Shown here one piece after another: positions 33,297-42,656 of a stretch of DNA of 64,000 nt. Numbering within the stretch: the first letter of the stretch is position 1; every line of letters begins with the position of its first letter. Source of the DNA: an uncultured Lachnospiraceae bacterium (GTDB lineage: Bacteria > Bacillota > Clostridia > Lachnospirales > Lachnospiraceae). Location of the stretch: the NCBI GenBank assembly GCA_947625015.1, contig CANQMR010000016.1:1-64000 (forward strand). Reading direction: 5' to 3'. Below the pieces are notes generated by a model that was not told the origin of the DNA, ran no database searches, and worked only from the letters and a program-made list of their open reading frames with translations. The position numbers and the translations under genes were made by a program.

Positions 33297-36200
33297 TTAT
33301 GCATTTTTTCGGAACAGATTTTTTAATAATTCCATCATCTTAGGAAGTTCAATCGGTTTGGCCAGGTGGCCGTTCATGCCGGTAGCCAAAGCCTGCTCCC
33401 GGTCTTCCTCAAAAGCGTTGGCGGTCATGGCGATAATGGGGATATTGGCAAGCTCCGGATTATCCAGGTCGCGGATAAAGCGGGTGGCGGCGTATCCATC
33501 CATAATCGGCATCTGGATATCCATAAGAATCAGGTTGTAGTACCCCGGTTCTGCCTGTTGCAGCATATCGCAGGTTACCTGGCCGTTCTCGGCACATTCC
33601 ACAACAAAACCGGCTTCCTGTAAAAGTTCAGCCGCAATTTCCCGGTTCAGTTCGTTGTCCTCGGCCAATAGAATCCGTTTGCCTGTAAAATCTTCATGCA
33701 GGGCAGGAGAATCCTCTTTTTGCGGCGTAATTTCTTCTGCATGGCCCAGATTTTGCTCTAACGTATGGTGCAGGTCGGAGGCGAACAGCGGCTTGCTAAT
33801 AAATCCGGTAACGCCTGCCTTGCGGGCCTCTTCCTCTATATCGGACCAGTCATAGGCGGACATAAGGATAATCGGAGAGTCTTCCCCTACAACTTTCCGG
33901 ATTTCCCGGACGGTTTCTATACCGCTAAGCTCCGGCATGGACCAGTCGATGATGTAGACCTCGAAAGGATCGGCCATTTCCACAGCTTCTGTGGTACGGG
34001 CAATGGCTTCCCTGCCGGATAGCGCCCATTCCGCCCGCATGCCAATCTGGCGGAGCATTTTGGATACGCTCTGGCAGCAGACCATATCGTCATCTACGAC
34101 AAGGCCCCGGAAACCGCTTAGCTCGGCAATCGGAGCCATTTCTTTATGATCGGAGCAGAAACGGAACTTCAGATTTACAGTAAAGGTGGTGCCCTTTTGC
34201 GGCTCGCTTTCCACGCAGATGGTGCCGCCCATCATATCCACAATATTTTTGGTAATCGCCATGCCAAGGCCGGTTCCCTGAATGCCGCTGACTGTGGAGG
34301 ACTGCTCTCTTGTAAAGGGATCAAACACAGTATCGGTAAATTCCGGACTCATGCCGATGCCTGTGTCGCTGACCTGAAATTCATACAATCCATGTTCAGG
34401 GGAGGAAGAAGGCTTTTGGGTAACCCGGATTGCTACAGTGCCGCCGGCAGGAGTAAATTTGATGGCATTGGAGGTTAAATTTAAGAGAATCTGATTGAGC
34501 CTCAGTCTGTCACAGCAAACCTCCTCGTCTTCTACGTCCACAGTATCGATAAATAATTCCTGATGCTTGGCGTGAATATCAGACTGAATCATGTCTCGCA
34601 GACTTTGCAGAATCTCGGCCAGATTTTCCGGATGCTCGTTAATGGTTACCTTGCCCGATTCAATGCGGCTCATATCCAGTACATCATTGATGAGGGAAAG
34701 CAGATGATTGGAGGCTTTCGCAATCTTGGACAGATAATCCATGGCCCGGTCATGGTTGTCTAAATGGGTAGTGGTTAGGGCAGTGTAGCCGATAATGGCA
34801 TTCATCGGCGTGCGGATATCATGGGACATATTGTTGAGAAAGGTTGTCTTGGCCCGGTTGGCGGAATCTGCAGCTTGAAGAGCCTCAGAGAGCTCTATGG
34901 TTTTTTCCTTCAGTTCGCCGGTCGCCTGCTCTACCTGCTCCTTTAATTTCCGCTGGTTGCGGGTTCGGACTGTCAGCATGGCCAGGGCAAACAAAAGCAG
35001 AAGAATGATCATGACGCCTGCCACACAGTATATGGGATTCTGGTATAAAAATCTGATCAGGCTGATGCTTCTTTCCCTTCCGGCATCAATTTCCCGGGAC
35101 ATAATGGTGTCCAGTTCTGCATCGGTAATGCTGTCGGCTCCCTTATCCAGAAGGGATAAGAGGTAACGGCCGCCCTGCACATTATTTTTTACGGCATAGG
35201 ACAGTGAGGTATCCCCAAAGACAACGGAGGAAAGCCGGTTGCGGGCATCCTGTTGGACATACATTTCTGCCGTGTAGGAATAGAGGATGGTGGCGTCGGC
35301 GTCTCCATTTAGTACTGCCTGAACACACTCGTCCGTGGTGGGATACCGGGTGATGTTATCTTCTGAATAACGGCTGGCAATCAGGTTGCTAATGGCGTCC
35401 GCCCGTTCCATGGTCGCCAGTTTCTCCGCATTTCCGGTAAAACCGTCCAGGGTCAGACGGGCAAAGTTGGTCTGAAAGTAGGGGACAGTAATTTTGTAGC
35501 CTTCTTCCTCTGCCAGATAGTAATCGCCGGCAAAATCCAGCACTACATCCGCCGCGCCGGAAGCCCGGAGAGCATAGTATTCATTTCGGTCTTTTACCGG
35601 TATATATTCATATGTAAGGCCAAGCCGCTTGGCTAAAATGTCAAAAAGGGAGGGGAGAATTCCCTGAGCCTGTCCGTTCCGGAAGTAGCAATAGGGAATC
35701 CGTTCCGGATTGAACAGCAGCCGGAGAGGTTTGCCTGAGGCGCGATGCTCCTCCAAAAAAGCCCGCTCGTTAGCATTTAAGATGATAGAGCCGTCCTGGT
35801 TGGTGGCATAGTAGGTCTCGTGAAGCAAATCCCGCCAGTTGGGATCGTGGAGATCCATCTCATTGATTGCAGCATTAATCTGATCCATCAGGTCTTTGCG
35901 GTCTTTCCGGGTGCAGATATAGAAGGGACTTGCGTCAAAGGACTCCAGCAGCCATTCATTTTCCAAAAGCCGCAGGCTTCCGGTTACGGCGCCGTCAACC
36001 TTCCCCTCCTGAAGGGCGGCGGAAAGTTCATCCTGCCCGACAAAATATACCGGCTTGAAGGTAAAACCATGGTCTGCCGCAAACTGCTTAAAATTGGCGT
36101 TTTTGGAGTTATCCTTTAACATACCCACGGTAATGCCGTCATAGGTGGAATAGTCGCCCTCTACAATATCTGAATTTCCGGCTTTTACGGTAAAAATAGT

Positions 36201-36566
36201 AGAATTGACACCGATGTCCTGATTGGAAAACAGAAATTCTTTTTCCCGTTCGGGAGTTTTGGAAACGGAGGTGACAATATCTATTTCGCCGTTTCGCAGC
36301 ATGTCAAGGGCGTCGGCGTAAGATTTATCATAACCCACATATTCATAAGACCAGCCGGCATGGATGGCCAGCCGTTGTAAAAATTCATAGCCGTATCCGC
36401 TCCGGTGGCCGTCCTCCTCGATTGTATGATAGCCGGAAAAGGCAAAAAATCCTACCTTAAGAACCTCCGGTTGTTCTTCTGTCTGTTTGGCGGCGCAGGC
36501 GTTAAAGCAGGGCGCTGCTAACAGCAGTGCGGCCAGTACAATATATATCGGGCGTAACCTTTTCAT
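33297..36566 (-). CDS. Hybrid sensor histidine kinase with two SBP_bac_3 domains
   Basis: A 1089-residue membrane kinase. An export signal or lipoprotein-like start ([20 protein letters not shown]) is followed by two extracellular solute-binding domains of the amino-acid-binding (SBP_bac_3) type (about 35-255 and 275-490), a transmembrane helix (about 515-540), a short coiled linker, a HisKA domain with phosphate-accepting His in [16 protein letters not shown], an HATPase domain (N box [12 protein letters not shown] boxes [14 protein letters not shown]), and two receiver domains (DDDM / [19 protein letters not shown] / [11 protein letters not shown]). It senses a ligand and passes phosphate internally; no output regulator is adjacent. 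AAGGAGG supports ATG 36564-36566. Confidence 0.92.
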   Translation of the reverse strand: MKRLRPIYIVLAALLLAAPCFNACAAKQTEEQPEVLKVGFFAFSGYHTIEEDGHRSGYGYEFLQRLAIHAGWSYEYVGYDKSYADALDMLRNGEIDIVTSVSKTPEREKEFLFSNQDIGVNSTIFTVKAGNSDIVEGDYSTYDGITVGMLKDNSKNANFKQFAADHGFTFKPVYFVGQDELSAALQEGKVDGAVTGSLRLLENEWLLESFDASPFYICTRKDRKDLMDQINAAINEMDLHDPNWRDLLHETYYATNQDGSIILNANERAFLEEHRASGKPLRLLFNPERIPYCYFRNGQAQGILPSLFDILAKRLGLTYEYIPVKDRNEYYALRASGAADVVLDFAGDYYLAEEEGYKITVPYFQTNFARLTLDGFTGNAEKLATMERADAISNLIASRYSEDNITRYPTTDECVQAVLNGDADATILYSYTAEMYVQQDARNRLSSVVFGDTSLSYAVKNNVQGGRYLLSLLDKGADSITDAELDTIMSREIDAGRERSISLIRFLYQNPIYCVAGVMIILLLLFALAMLTVRTRNQRKLKEQVEQATGELKEKTIELSEALQAADSANRAKTTFLNNMSHDIRTPMNAIIGYTALTTTHLDNHDRAMDYLSKIAKASNHLLSLINDVLDMSRIESGKVTINEHPENLAEILQSLRDMIQSDIHAKHQELFIDTVDVEDEEVCCDRLRLNQILLNLTSNAIKFTPAGGTVAIRVTQKPSSSPEHGLYEFQVSDTGIGMSPEFTDTVFDPFTREQSSTVSGIQGTGLGMAITKNIVDMMGGTICVESEPQKGTTFTVNLKFRFCSDHKEMAPIAELSGFRGLVVDDDMVCCQSVSKMLRQIGMRAEWALSGREAIARTTEAVEMADPFEVYIIDWSMPELSGIETVREIRKVVGEDSPIILMSAYDWSDIEEEARKAGVTGFISKPLFASDLHHTLEQNLGHAEEITPQKEDSPALHEDFTGKRILLAEDNELNREIAAELLQEAGFVVECAENGQVTCDMLQQAEPGYYNLILMDIQMPIMDGYAATRFIRDLDNPELANIPIIAMTANAFEEDREQALATGMNGHLAKPIELPKMMELLKNLFRKNA

Positions 36567-36637
36567 GAAATGTGTCCTCCTTTGCAGCAAGCAGTTCTTT
36601 TATATTCATTCGTACATGAAAAAAATAAATCTAACTT

Positions 36638-36666
36638 ATTATAAAGGAAAAGTTTTTGGTATTCAA
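36638..36666 (-). promoter_or_regulatory. Promoter of the hybrid kinase gene
   Basis: Minus strand TTGAAT (36661-36666), 17 bp, TATAAT (36638-36643). Confidence 0.8.
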
Positions 36667-36739
36667 GGCTAACCGGAAAAAGATAGGGCATTTTCCGTTA
36701 CCGGGAAGAAGCGGCGCTTTTACATATGGAAACCGGCAA

Positions 36740-36768
36740 TTTACTTTTGTACCCCGATATGGTATACT
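36740..36768 (+). promoter_or_regulatory. Promoter of the PlsY-like/glycosyltransferase operon
   Basis: TTTACT (36740-36745), 17 bp, TATACT (36763-36768); the same box sequences and spacing recur before ychF. Confidence 0.7.
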
Positions 36769-36829
36769 GTCCTTCGCACAGAACGAGGGGACAGCGGATA
36801 ATCTGAACAGTTACAGCAGGAGGAAAATT

Positions 36830-37444
36830 ATGGTGAGAAGCGGCGTCTATATGATATTTGGTTATTTGTGCGGAAGTATTCTTTTTGCCCGGATTTTTGC
36901 AGCAATATTCAAAAAAGGGGATATTACGGCGCAGAGCAGGGACGGAAATCCGGGAACGGCCAATGCGTTTTTGTACGGCGGGTTTTGGTGCGGTATGCTT
37001 ACCCTGTGCGGTGACCTGTTAAAAGGCATGCTTCCGGTTTATCTGTATTTAAGGGGAAAAGGATTAGCCGATTGTGGGACAGGTCTGATTTTTGTCCTGA
37101 TTGCGCCGGTAATTGGGCATATTTTTCCGATTTTTAACGGCTTTCATGGCGGAAAGGGGATTGCCGTTACCTTTGGCTGCCTGTTAGGCCTTCTTCCTGA
37201 TCTTTATCCGGCTGCGATTCTGGCGTTTATGTTTATCTTTTTTTCCCTGGTTATACGGATTACGCCCCATTACGACAGAACCATATGGTCGTACCGGTGC
37301 GCGGCGGTCTGTATGCTTTTCCTTATTAAAAATATTTATATGAAAGCGGCGTTTTTGATTATTGCGCTTGTCGTGAATACAAATATGAAGGCGGCAGACA
37401 AAAAAGAAGAGAAATGTCAGGTGAGAATACTATGGATGCATTAA
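36830..37444 (+). CDS. Divergent PlsY-like glycerol-3-phosphate acyltransferase
   Basis: A 204-residue membrane protein of the PlsY family, which uses acyl-phosphate to make lysophosphatidate. Conserved motif 1 (DGNPGTANAF, standard GNPGATN) and motif 2 (GHIFPIFNGFHGGKGIAV) are present. Motif 3, normally RHxENIxRLxxGxE, is only RITPHYDRTIWSY, and the C-terminal half differs. So it is a paralogue whose activity or substrate may differ. AGGAGG lies 6 nt before ATG 36830; the open frame starting at 36656 covers the promoter. It overlaps the following glycosyltransferase gene by 13 bp. Confidence 0.75.
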   Translation: MVRSGVYMIFGYLCGSILFARIFAAIFKKGDITAQSRDGNPGTANAFLYGGFWCGMLTLCGDLLKGMLPVYLYLRGKGLADCGTGLIFVLIAPVIGHIFPIFNGFHGGKGIAVTFGCLLGLLPDLYPAAILAFMFIFFSLVIRITPHYDRTIWSYRCAAVCMLFLIKNIYMKAAFLIIALVVNTNMKAADKKEEKCQVRILWMH

Positions 37445-38610
37445 TATTATCCTGCTCTACCGGGGGCGGGCATAATGCGGCGGCGGAGGCCATGGCCGAG
37501 GAATTGAAAAGACGGGGACATCATGTGGATTTATTAGATCCCTATACGTTAACCGGAAAGAACCGGGACAGGCTGGTCGGAAACAGCTATGTGAAATGCG
37601 TCCAAAGCATGCCTGGATTGTTTGGCTTTATATATAAACTTGGAAACGCATACCGGCATCTGCCTGTAAAGTCGCCGGTATTCTGGGCCAATAAAAAGGC
37701 AGCGGACTGTATGGAGGAATATCTTAAGCAGCATATATATGATGTAATCCTGATAACGCATATATTTCCGGGGGAGATATTGACGCACTTGCGGCGGCGG
37801 GAAATTTTCCTGCCCCCGCTCATTTATATTGCTACGGACTATACCTGTATTCCCTTTACGGAGGAGATAGAATGTGATTATTTCATTATCCCTTCCGGGG
37901 CGCAGAAGGAGGAATTTTGTTCCTGGGGGATCGCGCCGGAGAAGGTAATCCCCATAGGCATTCCGGTAAAAAGCACATTCCGGGAAAAGGAAAACCGGGA
38001 AGAGGCGCTTTCCCGGTTGGGACTGGATTTTCGGAATCGCTATATTCTGCTGGCAGGCGGCAGTATCGGAGCGGGGCAGATTGCCAGGGCGATTGACATT
38101 TTACAGGAGTATCTCAATGCGCATGGCGAGGTAAGGATGATTGTTGTCTGCGGTACCAACGGGAGCCTGTATGAAGAGATGAAAAAGAGATATGGGGCTG
38201 CGCCGCAGATTCTTTTGTTAGAACGAACGGACGCAATGGCGGAATATTTAAAAGCCTGCGATATCTACATATCAAAGCCGGGCGGGGTATCCTCCACAGA
38301 GGCGGCGGTGGCCGGGGTTCCCCTGATCCACATACCTCCCATACCCGGATGTGAGACAAAGAACCGGAAATTTTTCTCGGACTGCGGAATGAGCGTGGCG
38401 GTTTCTAATCTGAAAAAGGACCTGCTTCCGGCAATCCGTCTGCTGTCGGATAAAGAAACGGTGAAGCATATGGAAAAGGCTCAGAAAAGGGAGATTGATG
38501 AAAGGGCGGCGGAAAGAATTGCGGATTTTGCGGAGAAGGCGGCGGATCATGCGAGGCAGATGGCAGGCTTTGCGGAGCGCGCCGTATCTGCTAACGCTTC
38601 CGCGTCTTAA
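37432..38610 (+). CDS. Diacylglycerol glucosyltransferase-like (UgtP/MGDG-synthase family) protein
   Basis: A 392-residue GT28-type glycosyltransferase. The N-terminal MGDG-synthase domain starts ALILSCSTGGGHNAAAEAMA, and the C-terminal nucleotide-sugar domain has LLAGGSIGAG, YISKPGGVSSTEAAVAGVP and LIHIPPIPGCETKN. Relatives add glucose or galactose to diacylglycerol to make membrane glycolipids. The overlap with a PlsY-like gene supports a lipid role. The C-terminal tail (about 355-392) is Ala/Glu-rich. The start is ATG 37432 after an AGGTGAGA site. Confidence 0.8.
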   Translation: MDALILSCSTGGGHNAAAEAMAEELKRRGHHVDLLDPYTLTGKNRDRLVGNSYVKCVQSMPGLFGFIYKLGNAYRHLPVKSPVFWANKKAADCMEEYLKQHIYDVILITHIFPGEILTHLRRREIFLPPLIYIATDYTCIPFTEEIECDYFIIPSGAQKEEFCSWGIAPEKVIPIGIPVKSTFREKENREEALSRLGLDFRNRYILLAGGSIGAGQIARAIDILQEYLNAHGEVRMIVVCGTNGSLYEEMKKRYGAAPQILLLERTDAMAEYLKACDIYISKPGGVSSTEAAVAGVPLIHIPPIPGCETKNRKFFSDCGMSVAVSNLKKDLLPAIRLLSDKETVKHMEKAQKREIDERAAERIADFAEKAADHARQMAGFAERAVSANASAS

Positions 38611-38619
38611 TTCCGATGA

Positions 38620-38648
38620 TTTACTTTTGAGCCTTACTATGCTATACT
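38620..38648 (+). promoter_or_regulatory. Promoter of ychF
   Basis: TTTACT (38620-38625), 17 bp, TATACT (38643-38648) with an upstream TG (extended -10). Confidence 0.75.
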
Positions 38649-38752
38649 ACCATAGGTATCAGGGCTCTTGTTAAACGGAGCTTTTACTGTGGAAAAGGAC
38701 ATAAAAGGAAAGGAGCTTGGCGGCAGAATAAGCCAAAGGAGATTAAGATAAA

Positions 38753-39850
38753 ATGAAACTAGGTATCGTAGGACTTCCCAATGTGGGAAAAAGCACATTA
38801 TTTAACTCGTTGACAAAGGCCGGGGCAGAGTCGGCCAATTATCCATTTTGCACCATTGACCCGAATATCGGCGTGGTTCCGGTGCCGGATGAGCGGATTG
38901 AGGTATTGACGAAAATGTACAATTCCAAAAAGACGGTTCCGGCGGTTATTGAATTTGTGGATATTGCGGGACTGGTTAAAGGGGCCTCTAAGGGAGAGGG
39001 CTTAGGCAACCAGTTCTTATCCAATATCAGAGAGGTGGATGCCATTGTCCATGTGGTGCGCTGCTTTGAGGATTCCAATGTGGTCCACGTGGACGGAAGC
39101 ATTGACCCTCTGCGGGATATTGAGACCATTAATTTTGAACTGATTTTTTCAGATATAGAAATCTTAGACAGGAGAATCGCCAAAAATTCCAGGGCAGCCA
39201 ATAACAACAAGGACATTGCCAAAGAAGTGGAATTTATGAAGCGGCTTAAGGCGCATTTGGAAAACGGCAAGCTGGCGATTACTTTCGAGACAGAGAGTGA
39301 AGATGAGGAAGTCTGGATTTCGGAATACAATCTTCTTACCAGAAAGCCGGTGATTTTTGCAGCCAATGTTTCCGAGGATGATTTGGCGGAGGACGGCGGC
39401 AATAACGCCTATGTGAAGGTGGTAAAAGAGTATGCAGATGAATATGGCAGCGAGGTCTTTGCGGTCTGCGCACAGATTGAACAGGAGATTTCCGAATTAG
39501 AAGAGGAAGAAAAGAAAATGTTCTTAGAGGATTTGGGCTTGTCCGAATCCGGATTGGATAAATTAATCCGCGCCAGCTATTCCCTGTTGGGACTGATTTC
39601 ATACCTCACCTCCGGCGAGGATGAGACGAGGGCGTGGACGATTAAGAAAGGCACCAAGGCGCCCCAGGCCGCCGGTAAAATCCATACGGATTTTGAGCGG
39701 GGATTTATCCGGGCGGAGGTAGTCAATTATACCGACTTGGTGGAGAACGGTTCTATGGCGGCGGCAAGGGAGAAAGGGCTTGTCCGCTCCGAGGGCAAGG
39801 AATATGTAGTGCAGGACGGAGATGTAATCCTGTTTAAATTCAATGTGTGA
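38753..39850 (+). CDS. ychF: Redox-regulated ATPase/GTPase YchF
   Basis: A 365-residue OBG-family nucleotide-binding protein that prefers ATP and binds ribosomes. The G1 loop is GLPNVGKST, G3 is DIAGLVKGASKGEG, and the typical YchF G4-like position is ANVSEDDL. The TGS-like C-terminal domain ends LVRSEGKEYVVQDGDVILFK. AAAGGAGAT precedes the ATG at 38753. lgt follows after 30 bp in the same direction, likely as an operon. Confidence 0.95.
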   Translation: MKLGIVGLPNVGKSTLFNSLTKAGAESANYPFCTIDPNIGVVPVPDERIEVLTKMYNSKKTVPAVIEFVDIAGLVKGASKGEGLGNQFLSNIREVDAIVHVVRCFEDSNVVHVDGSIDPLRDIETINFELIFSDIEILDRRIAKNSRAANNNKDIAKEVEFMKRLKAHLENGKLAITFETESEDEEVWISEYNLLTRKPVIFAANVSEDDLAEDGGNNAYVKVVKEYADEYGSEVFAVCAQIEQEISELEEEEKKMFLEDLGLSESGLDKLIRASYSLLGLISYLTSGEDETRAWTIKKGTKAPQAAGKIHTDFERGFIRAEVVNYTDLVENGSMAAAREKGLVRSEGKEYVVQDGDVILFKFNV

Positions 39851-39880
39851 GTATATGGTAAGGACAGGAGGAGAAACCTT

Positions 39881-40798
39881 ATGTATGAAATTCGTTTTCC
39901 CAATCTGGGAATTGTCCTCAACAATATAAAGGATGGTTTTTTCATTGGGAATTTCAAAGTGCAGTTCTATGGCGTGGTCATAGCTGTCGGTTTTATTCTC
40001 GGGTATCTGCTGGTTGCCAGAGAGGCCAAGCGTACAGGCCAGGACCCGGAGCTGTATCTGGACTATGTGCTGTGGATGGTCATCCCCGCCATACTGGGAG
40101 CCAGAATTTATTATATTTTGTTCAGTCTTGATGATTTTATCGTCAAAGGACAGCCTTTAAAAGACACTGTATTTAAGATGCTGAATATCCGCGGCGGAGG
40201 TCTTGCTATATACGGCGGCGTCATTGCGGGCATCATTACCCTTATTATCTTTGCAAGGAAGCGTAAAGTTAAAATTACGCTGATGTTAGACACCTGCGCT
40301 ATGGGCCTGTTAGTGGGACAGATTTGCGGCAGATGGGGGAATTTTTTTAATCGGGAGTGCTTTGGAGAATATACAAATTCTCCGCTTGCCATGGCCATTC
40401 CTGTGGATTGGTTCGGCGGGAAAAATTATCTGGTCAGCAAGGTAAGCAGCGGCGTAATTACCCAGAAGATGATAGACAATGTGCTGACTGTCGGCGGTAA
40501 AGAGTTTATTCAGGTTCATCCCACCTTTTTATATGAAGCTCTCTGGAATCTAATGGTACTGCTGATTATTTTTCTGTACCGCAGGTATAAAAAGTTTGAT
40601 GGGGAACTGTCTGCCATGTATATCTGGGGCTATGGACTTGGCAGGGTGTGGATCGAGGGCCTTCGCACTGATTCTTTGATGCTGCCGGGGCTCGGCTTTA
40701 AGGTGTCACAGCTGTTAGCGGCTCTGTGCGTTGTCTGCGCTTCCATATATATCGTATTTAAGCGGATGAAGATGAATGGCGATGATGAGGGCATATAA
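39881..40798 (+). CDS. lgt: Prolipoprotein diacylglyceryl transferase
   Basis: A 305-residue inner-membrane enzyme that moves diacylglycerol from phosphatidylglycerol to the lipobox Cys of prolipoproteins. The Lgt signature GRWGNFFNRECFGEYT is complete, and RGGGLAIYGGVIAG carries the essential region near the active site; about seven hydrophobic helices are seen. AGGAGG precedes ATG 39881. It probably shares a transcript with ychF. A long terminator with a GC-rich stem follows. Confidence 0.96.
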   Translation: MYEIRFPNLGIVLNNIKDGFFIGNFKVQFYGVVIAVGFILGYLLVAREAKRTGQDPELYLDYVLWMVIPAILGARIYYILFSLDDFIVKGQPLKDTVFKMLNIRGGGLAIYGGVIAGIITLIIFARKRKVKITLMLDTCAMGLLVGQICGRWGNFFNRECFGEYTNSPLAMAIPVDWFGGKNYLVSKVSSGVITQKMIDNVLTVGGKEFIQVHPTFLYEALWNLMVLLIIFLYRRYKKFDGELSAMYIWGYGLGRVWIEGLRTDSLMLPGLGFKVSQLLAALCVVCASIYIVFKRMKMNGDDEGI

Positions 40799-40816
40799 AC
40801 ATATTCTATGCCGGAC

Positions 40817-40876
40817 GCGCCGGAAAAAGAAAATGGTTCCAAATCGGGAACGCTTGCCATTTTCCTTTTCCGGCGC
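40817..40876. terminator. Long bidirectional terminator between lgt and the DUF1266 gene
   Basis: GCGCCGGAAAAAGAAAATGG (40817-40836) pairs with CCATTTTCCTTTTCCGGCGC (40857-40876), 19 of 20 positions; the 20-nt loop contains a second small dyad (GTTCC / GGAAC). Confidence 0.8.
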
Positions 40877-40902
40877 TGTTTGTTGGAGAAAGATGCAGAT
40901 TT

Positions 40903-41757
40903 TTACAGCTCCGTCTCTTTCAGCGGAGTGTCCCAGGCGATATTATAGATCCAGCTTTTTTTCAGCTTTTTGTAATATTTCAGGCGGTCCGTCTTTCTTT
41001 TGCCTCGCCAGAACTGGTAGCCGAGTGTGTAACTTCCGACCATGTCATCCCATGAGGAGAAATTTTCCTGTAAAAGCCGGCAGGCCTTCAGCGCAATTCC
41101 AGAAGCCTCCTCGTATTCCATGCAGCCGCCCATATATGCGCCTCCGACAATGGAGAGGACACGCACGAGATCCCAGCCAAGCATTCCCTGTTTCGGATAT
41201 TTTTGTTTCATTTCTTCTAACAGTTTCATCTGAAAATTTGTAAATCCCCATGATGTCTTTAATATCTTTATGCTTTCAGAGGATGTGGCGTTGCAGTATT
41301 CTTTGTATTTGCGGTTATAACCGGACGTTATGCAGTCCTCGGCATATTTTCTTGCGTTTTCAAGGGTAAGCTTTCCCCAGCCCCATTCATACAGTGTGAC
41401 GGCGCGCTGTCTTCCGGCTTCCGATTGCCGGGTATTCCAGATATCGATGACGCATTTGTAATTGTTTCCAATGGTCGGCGAGCTGGCGGCAAGAATGAAA
41501 TGCTGCGTCTTTGTAAGGCTTTTTTGGACTTCCGGGGCATTCTTTCCATACATTACTTCATTTTTTCGCACGAAAAAACCGATGATCACATACATGAAAA
41601 GGATAAAGAGAGTGCAGATAACGATCACTCCCGCAATGCCGAGAATGACCTGCCAGGGTTCAAGTACTCCGCCGCCAATGGATTTTGACGGTGCATTGTA
41701 GGACATCTGGGTGACGACGGGTTGCAGGGCTGCGGTAACGCTTAAAAAAGTATTCAT
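40903..41757 (-). CDS. DUF1266 membrane protein
   Basis: A 284-residue protein with one transmembrane helix (about 36-60, VILGIAGVIVICTLFILFMYVIIG) and a C-terminal DUF1266 domain: LGWDLVRVLSIVGGAYMGG followed by SSWDDMVGSYTLGYQFWRG. DUF1266 occurs in YqeB-type proteins of unknown function. The start ATG is at 41755-41757 with AAGGAG about 12 nt upstream, a longer than usual gap; the frame stays open to 42054 across intergenic DNA. It runs divergently from mraZ. A hairpin lies in its leader at 41805-41829. Confidence 0.75.
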   Translation of the reverse strand: MNTFLSVTAALQPVVTQMSYNAPSKSIGGGVLEPWQVILGIAGVIVICTLFILFMYVIIGFFVRKNEVMYGKNAPEVQKSLTKTQHFILAASSPTIGNNYKCVIDIWNTRQSEAGRQRAVTLYEWGWGKLTLENARKYAEDCITSGYNRKYKEYCNATSSESIKILKTSWGFTNFQMKLLEEMKQKYPKQGMLGWDLVRVLSIVGGAYMGGCMEYEEASGIALKACRLLQENFSSWDDMVGSYTLGYQFWRGKRKTDRLKYYKKLKKSWIYNIAWDTPLKETEL

Positions 41758-41893
41758 AATAGATAATAGCTCCTTTCGTTTGTATATTGTATCATAAATG
41801 AAGAAAAAGTGGGGGAGTTTCCCACTTTTCTCCACAGGTTTCCCTGCCGCCGGGCAGAGAAAAAATCCCCCTATGCGTAAAAATGAAAGAAAA

Positions 41894-41939
41894 CACAATA
41901 TATATTGTGGAAAAATATAATGAAACACAATATGTTGTG
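41894..41939. promoter_or_regulatory. Two NrdR-like dyads 31 bp apart
   Basis: CACAATATATATTGTG (perfect 16-bp palindrome, 41894-41909) and CACAATATGTTGTG (41926-41939, one mismatch) with centres 31 bp apart. Sequence and spacing resemble tandem NrdR boxes (ACACwAyATwTwGTGT). Neither neighbour is a ribonucleotide reductase gene, so the regulator call is tentative. Confidence 0.4.
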
Positions 41940-42048
41940 GATTTTGTGATAAAATTGATGAAAAAACAGTGGGAAAATTGTGCAATATGTACAAAACTGA
42001 AAAGAAAATTTTAGCTAGATTTACAATGGAATATGGGCAAATCTTTTG

Positions 42049-42077
42049 TTGCATTATGTAACCTTATGGGGTACAAT
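42049..42077 (+). promoter_or_regulatory. Promoter of mraZ
   Basis: TTGCAT (42049-42054), 17 bp, TACAAT (42072-42077), directly followed by the GTGGT repeat array. Confidence 0.7.
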
Positions 42078-42078
42078 A

Positions 42079-42128
42079 GTGGTTGTAAGTGGTGGATTGT
42101 GGTAGACAGTGGTAAATTGTGGTGGATT
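42079..42128 (+). promoter_or_regulatory. MraZ operator: five 10-bp GTGGT repeats
   Basis: GTGGT occurs at 42079, 42089, 42099, 42109 and 42119, an exact 10-bp period. MraZ proteins are known to bind short direct repeats of this kind with 10-bp spacing upstream of their own gene. The array starts 2 bp after the -10 box, so binding should block transcription of the dcw cluster. Confidence 0.8.
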
Positions 42129-42174
42129 TGCCAAAACCGTACCCATACTTACAGACGAAGGGAAGGTGAGGGAG

Positions 42175-42621
42175 ATGTCCAAGGGATTAAAAGGTGAATA
42201 CAATCATTCCGTAGATGCCAAGGGCAGAATGATTATCCCCTCTAAGCTGAGAGAACAGTTAGGCATGACCTTCGTGGTAACAAAGGGAATGGATCACTGC
42301 CTTCATGCTTATCCCAATAATGAATGGGAGATTTTTGAGGGCAAGTTAAGACAGCTTCCCACTACCAATGAGCAGACCAGGGCATTTAAGCGTTTTTTCC
42401 TGGGAAGCGCAGCGGACTGTGAAGTGGACAATCAGGGAAGAATCCTGCTTCCCGCCAGTCTGAGAAGCTTTGCAGGAATTACAAAAGATGTAACGATTGT
42501 CGGCGTTGGCGATCATGCGGAAATCTGGAGCAAGGAAACCTGGGATTCACAGAACAATGTGGATGACATTGATTTCAACGAGATTGCCAAGGGAATCGAA
42601 GAATTAGGAATTATCATCTGA
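42175..42621 (+). CDS. mraZ: Transcriptional regulator MraZ
   Basis: A 148-residue SpoVT/AbrB-like regulator, first gene of the dcw cluster; it represses this operon by ring-like oligomers on short direct repeats. Two swapped-hairpin motifs are seen: EYNHSVDAKGRMIIPSKLR and CEVDNQGRILLPASLR. The start ATG 42175 follows an AAGGTGAGGGAG site; the open frame from 42109 covers the operator. The operator of five GTGGT units lies just upstream, consistent with self-repression. Confidence 0.95.
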   Translation: MSKGLKGEYNHSVDAKGRMIIPSKLREQLGMTFVVTKGMDHCLHAYPNNEWEIFEGKLRQLPTTNEQTRAFKRFFLGSAADCEVDNQGRILLPASLRSFAGITKDVTIVGVGDHAEIWSKETWDSQNNVDDIDFNEIAKGIEELGIII

Positions 42622-42656
42622 TGATGTTTTTCACCGGATGATGAGGGAGGATAAGC

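Larger units (their letters stand above)
41758..42174. other. Regulatory intergenic region between DUF1266 gene and mraZ
   Basis: This gene-free stretch holds a perfect 9-bp hairpin followed by T on either strand (AAAAGTGGG / CCCACTTTT, 41805-41829), two NrdR-like dyads (41894-41909 and 41926-41939), a sigma-A promoter (42049-42077) and a five-unit MraZ operator (42079-42128). No convincing gene is present; a minus-strand open frame crossing it is an extension of the DUF1266 frame. Confidence 0.6.

Noticed and set aside
41880-42130. Replication origin or DnaA box cluster
   Set aside because: TGTGGA-type words are frequent, but no proper TTATCCACA box set, AT-rich unwinding element or dnaA/dnaN gene is present; the words are explained by the MraZ array and dyads.
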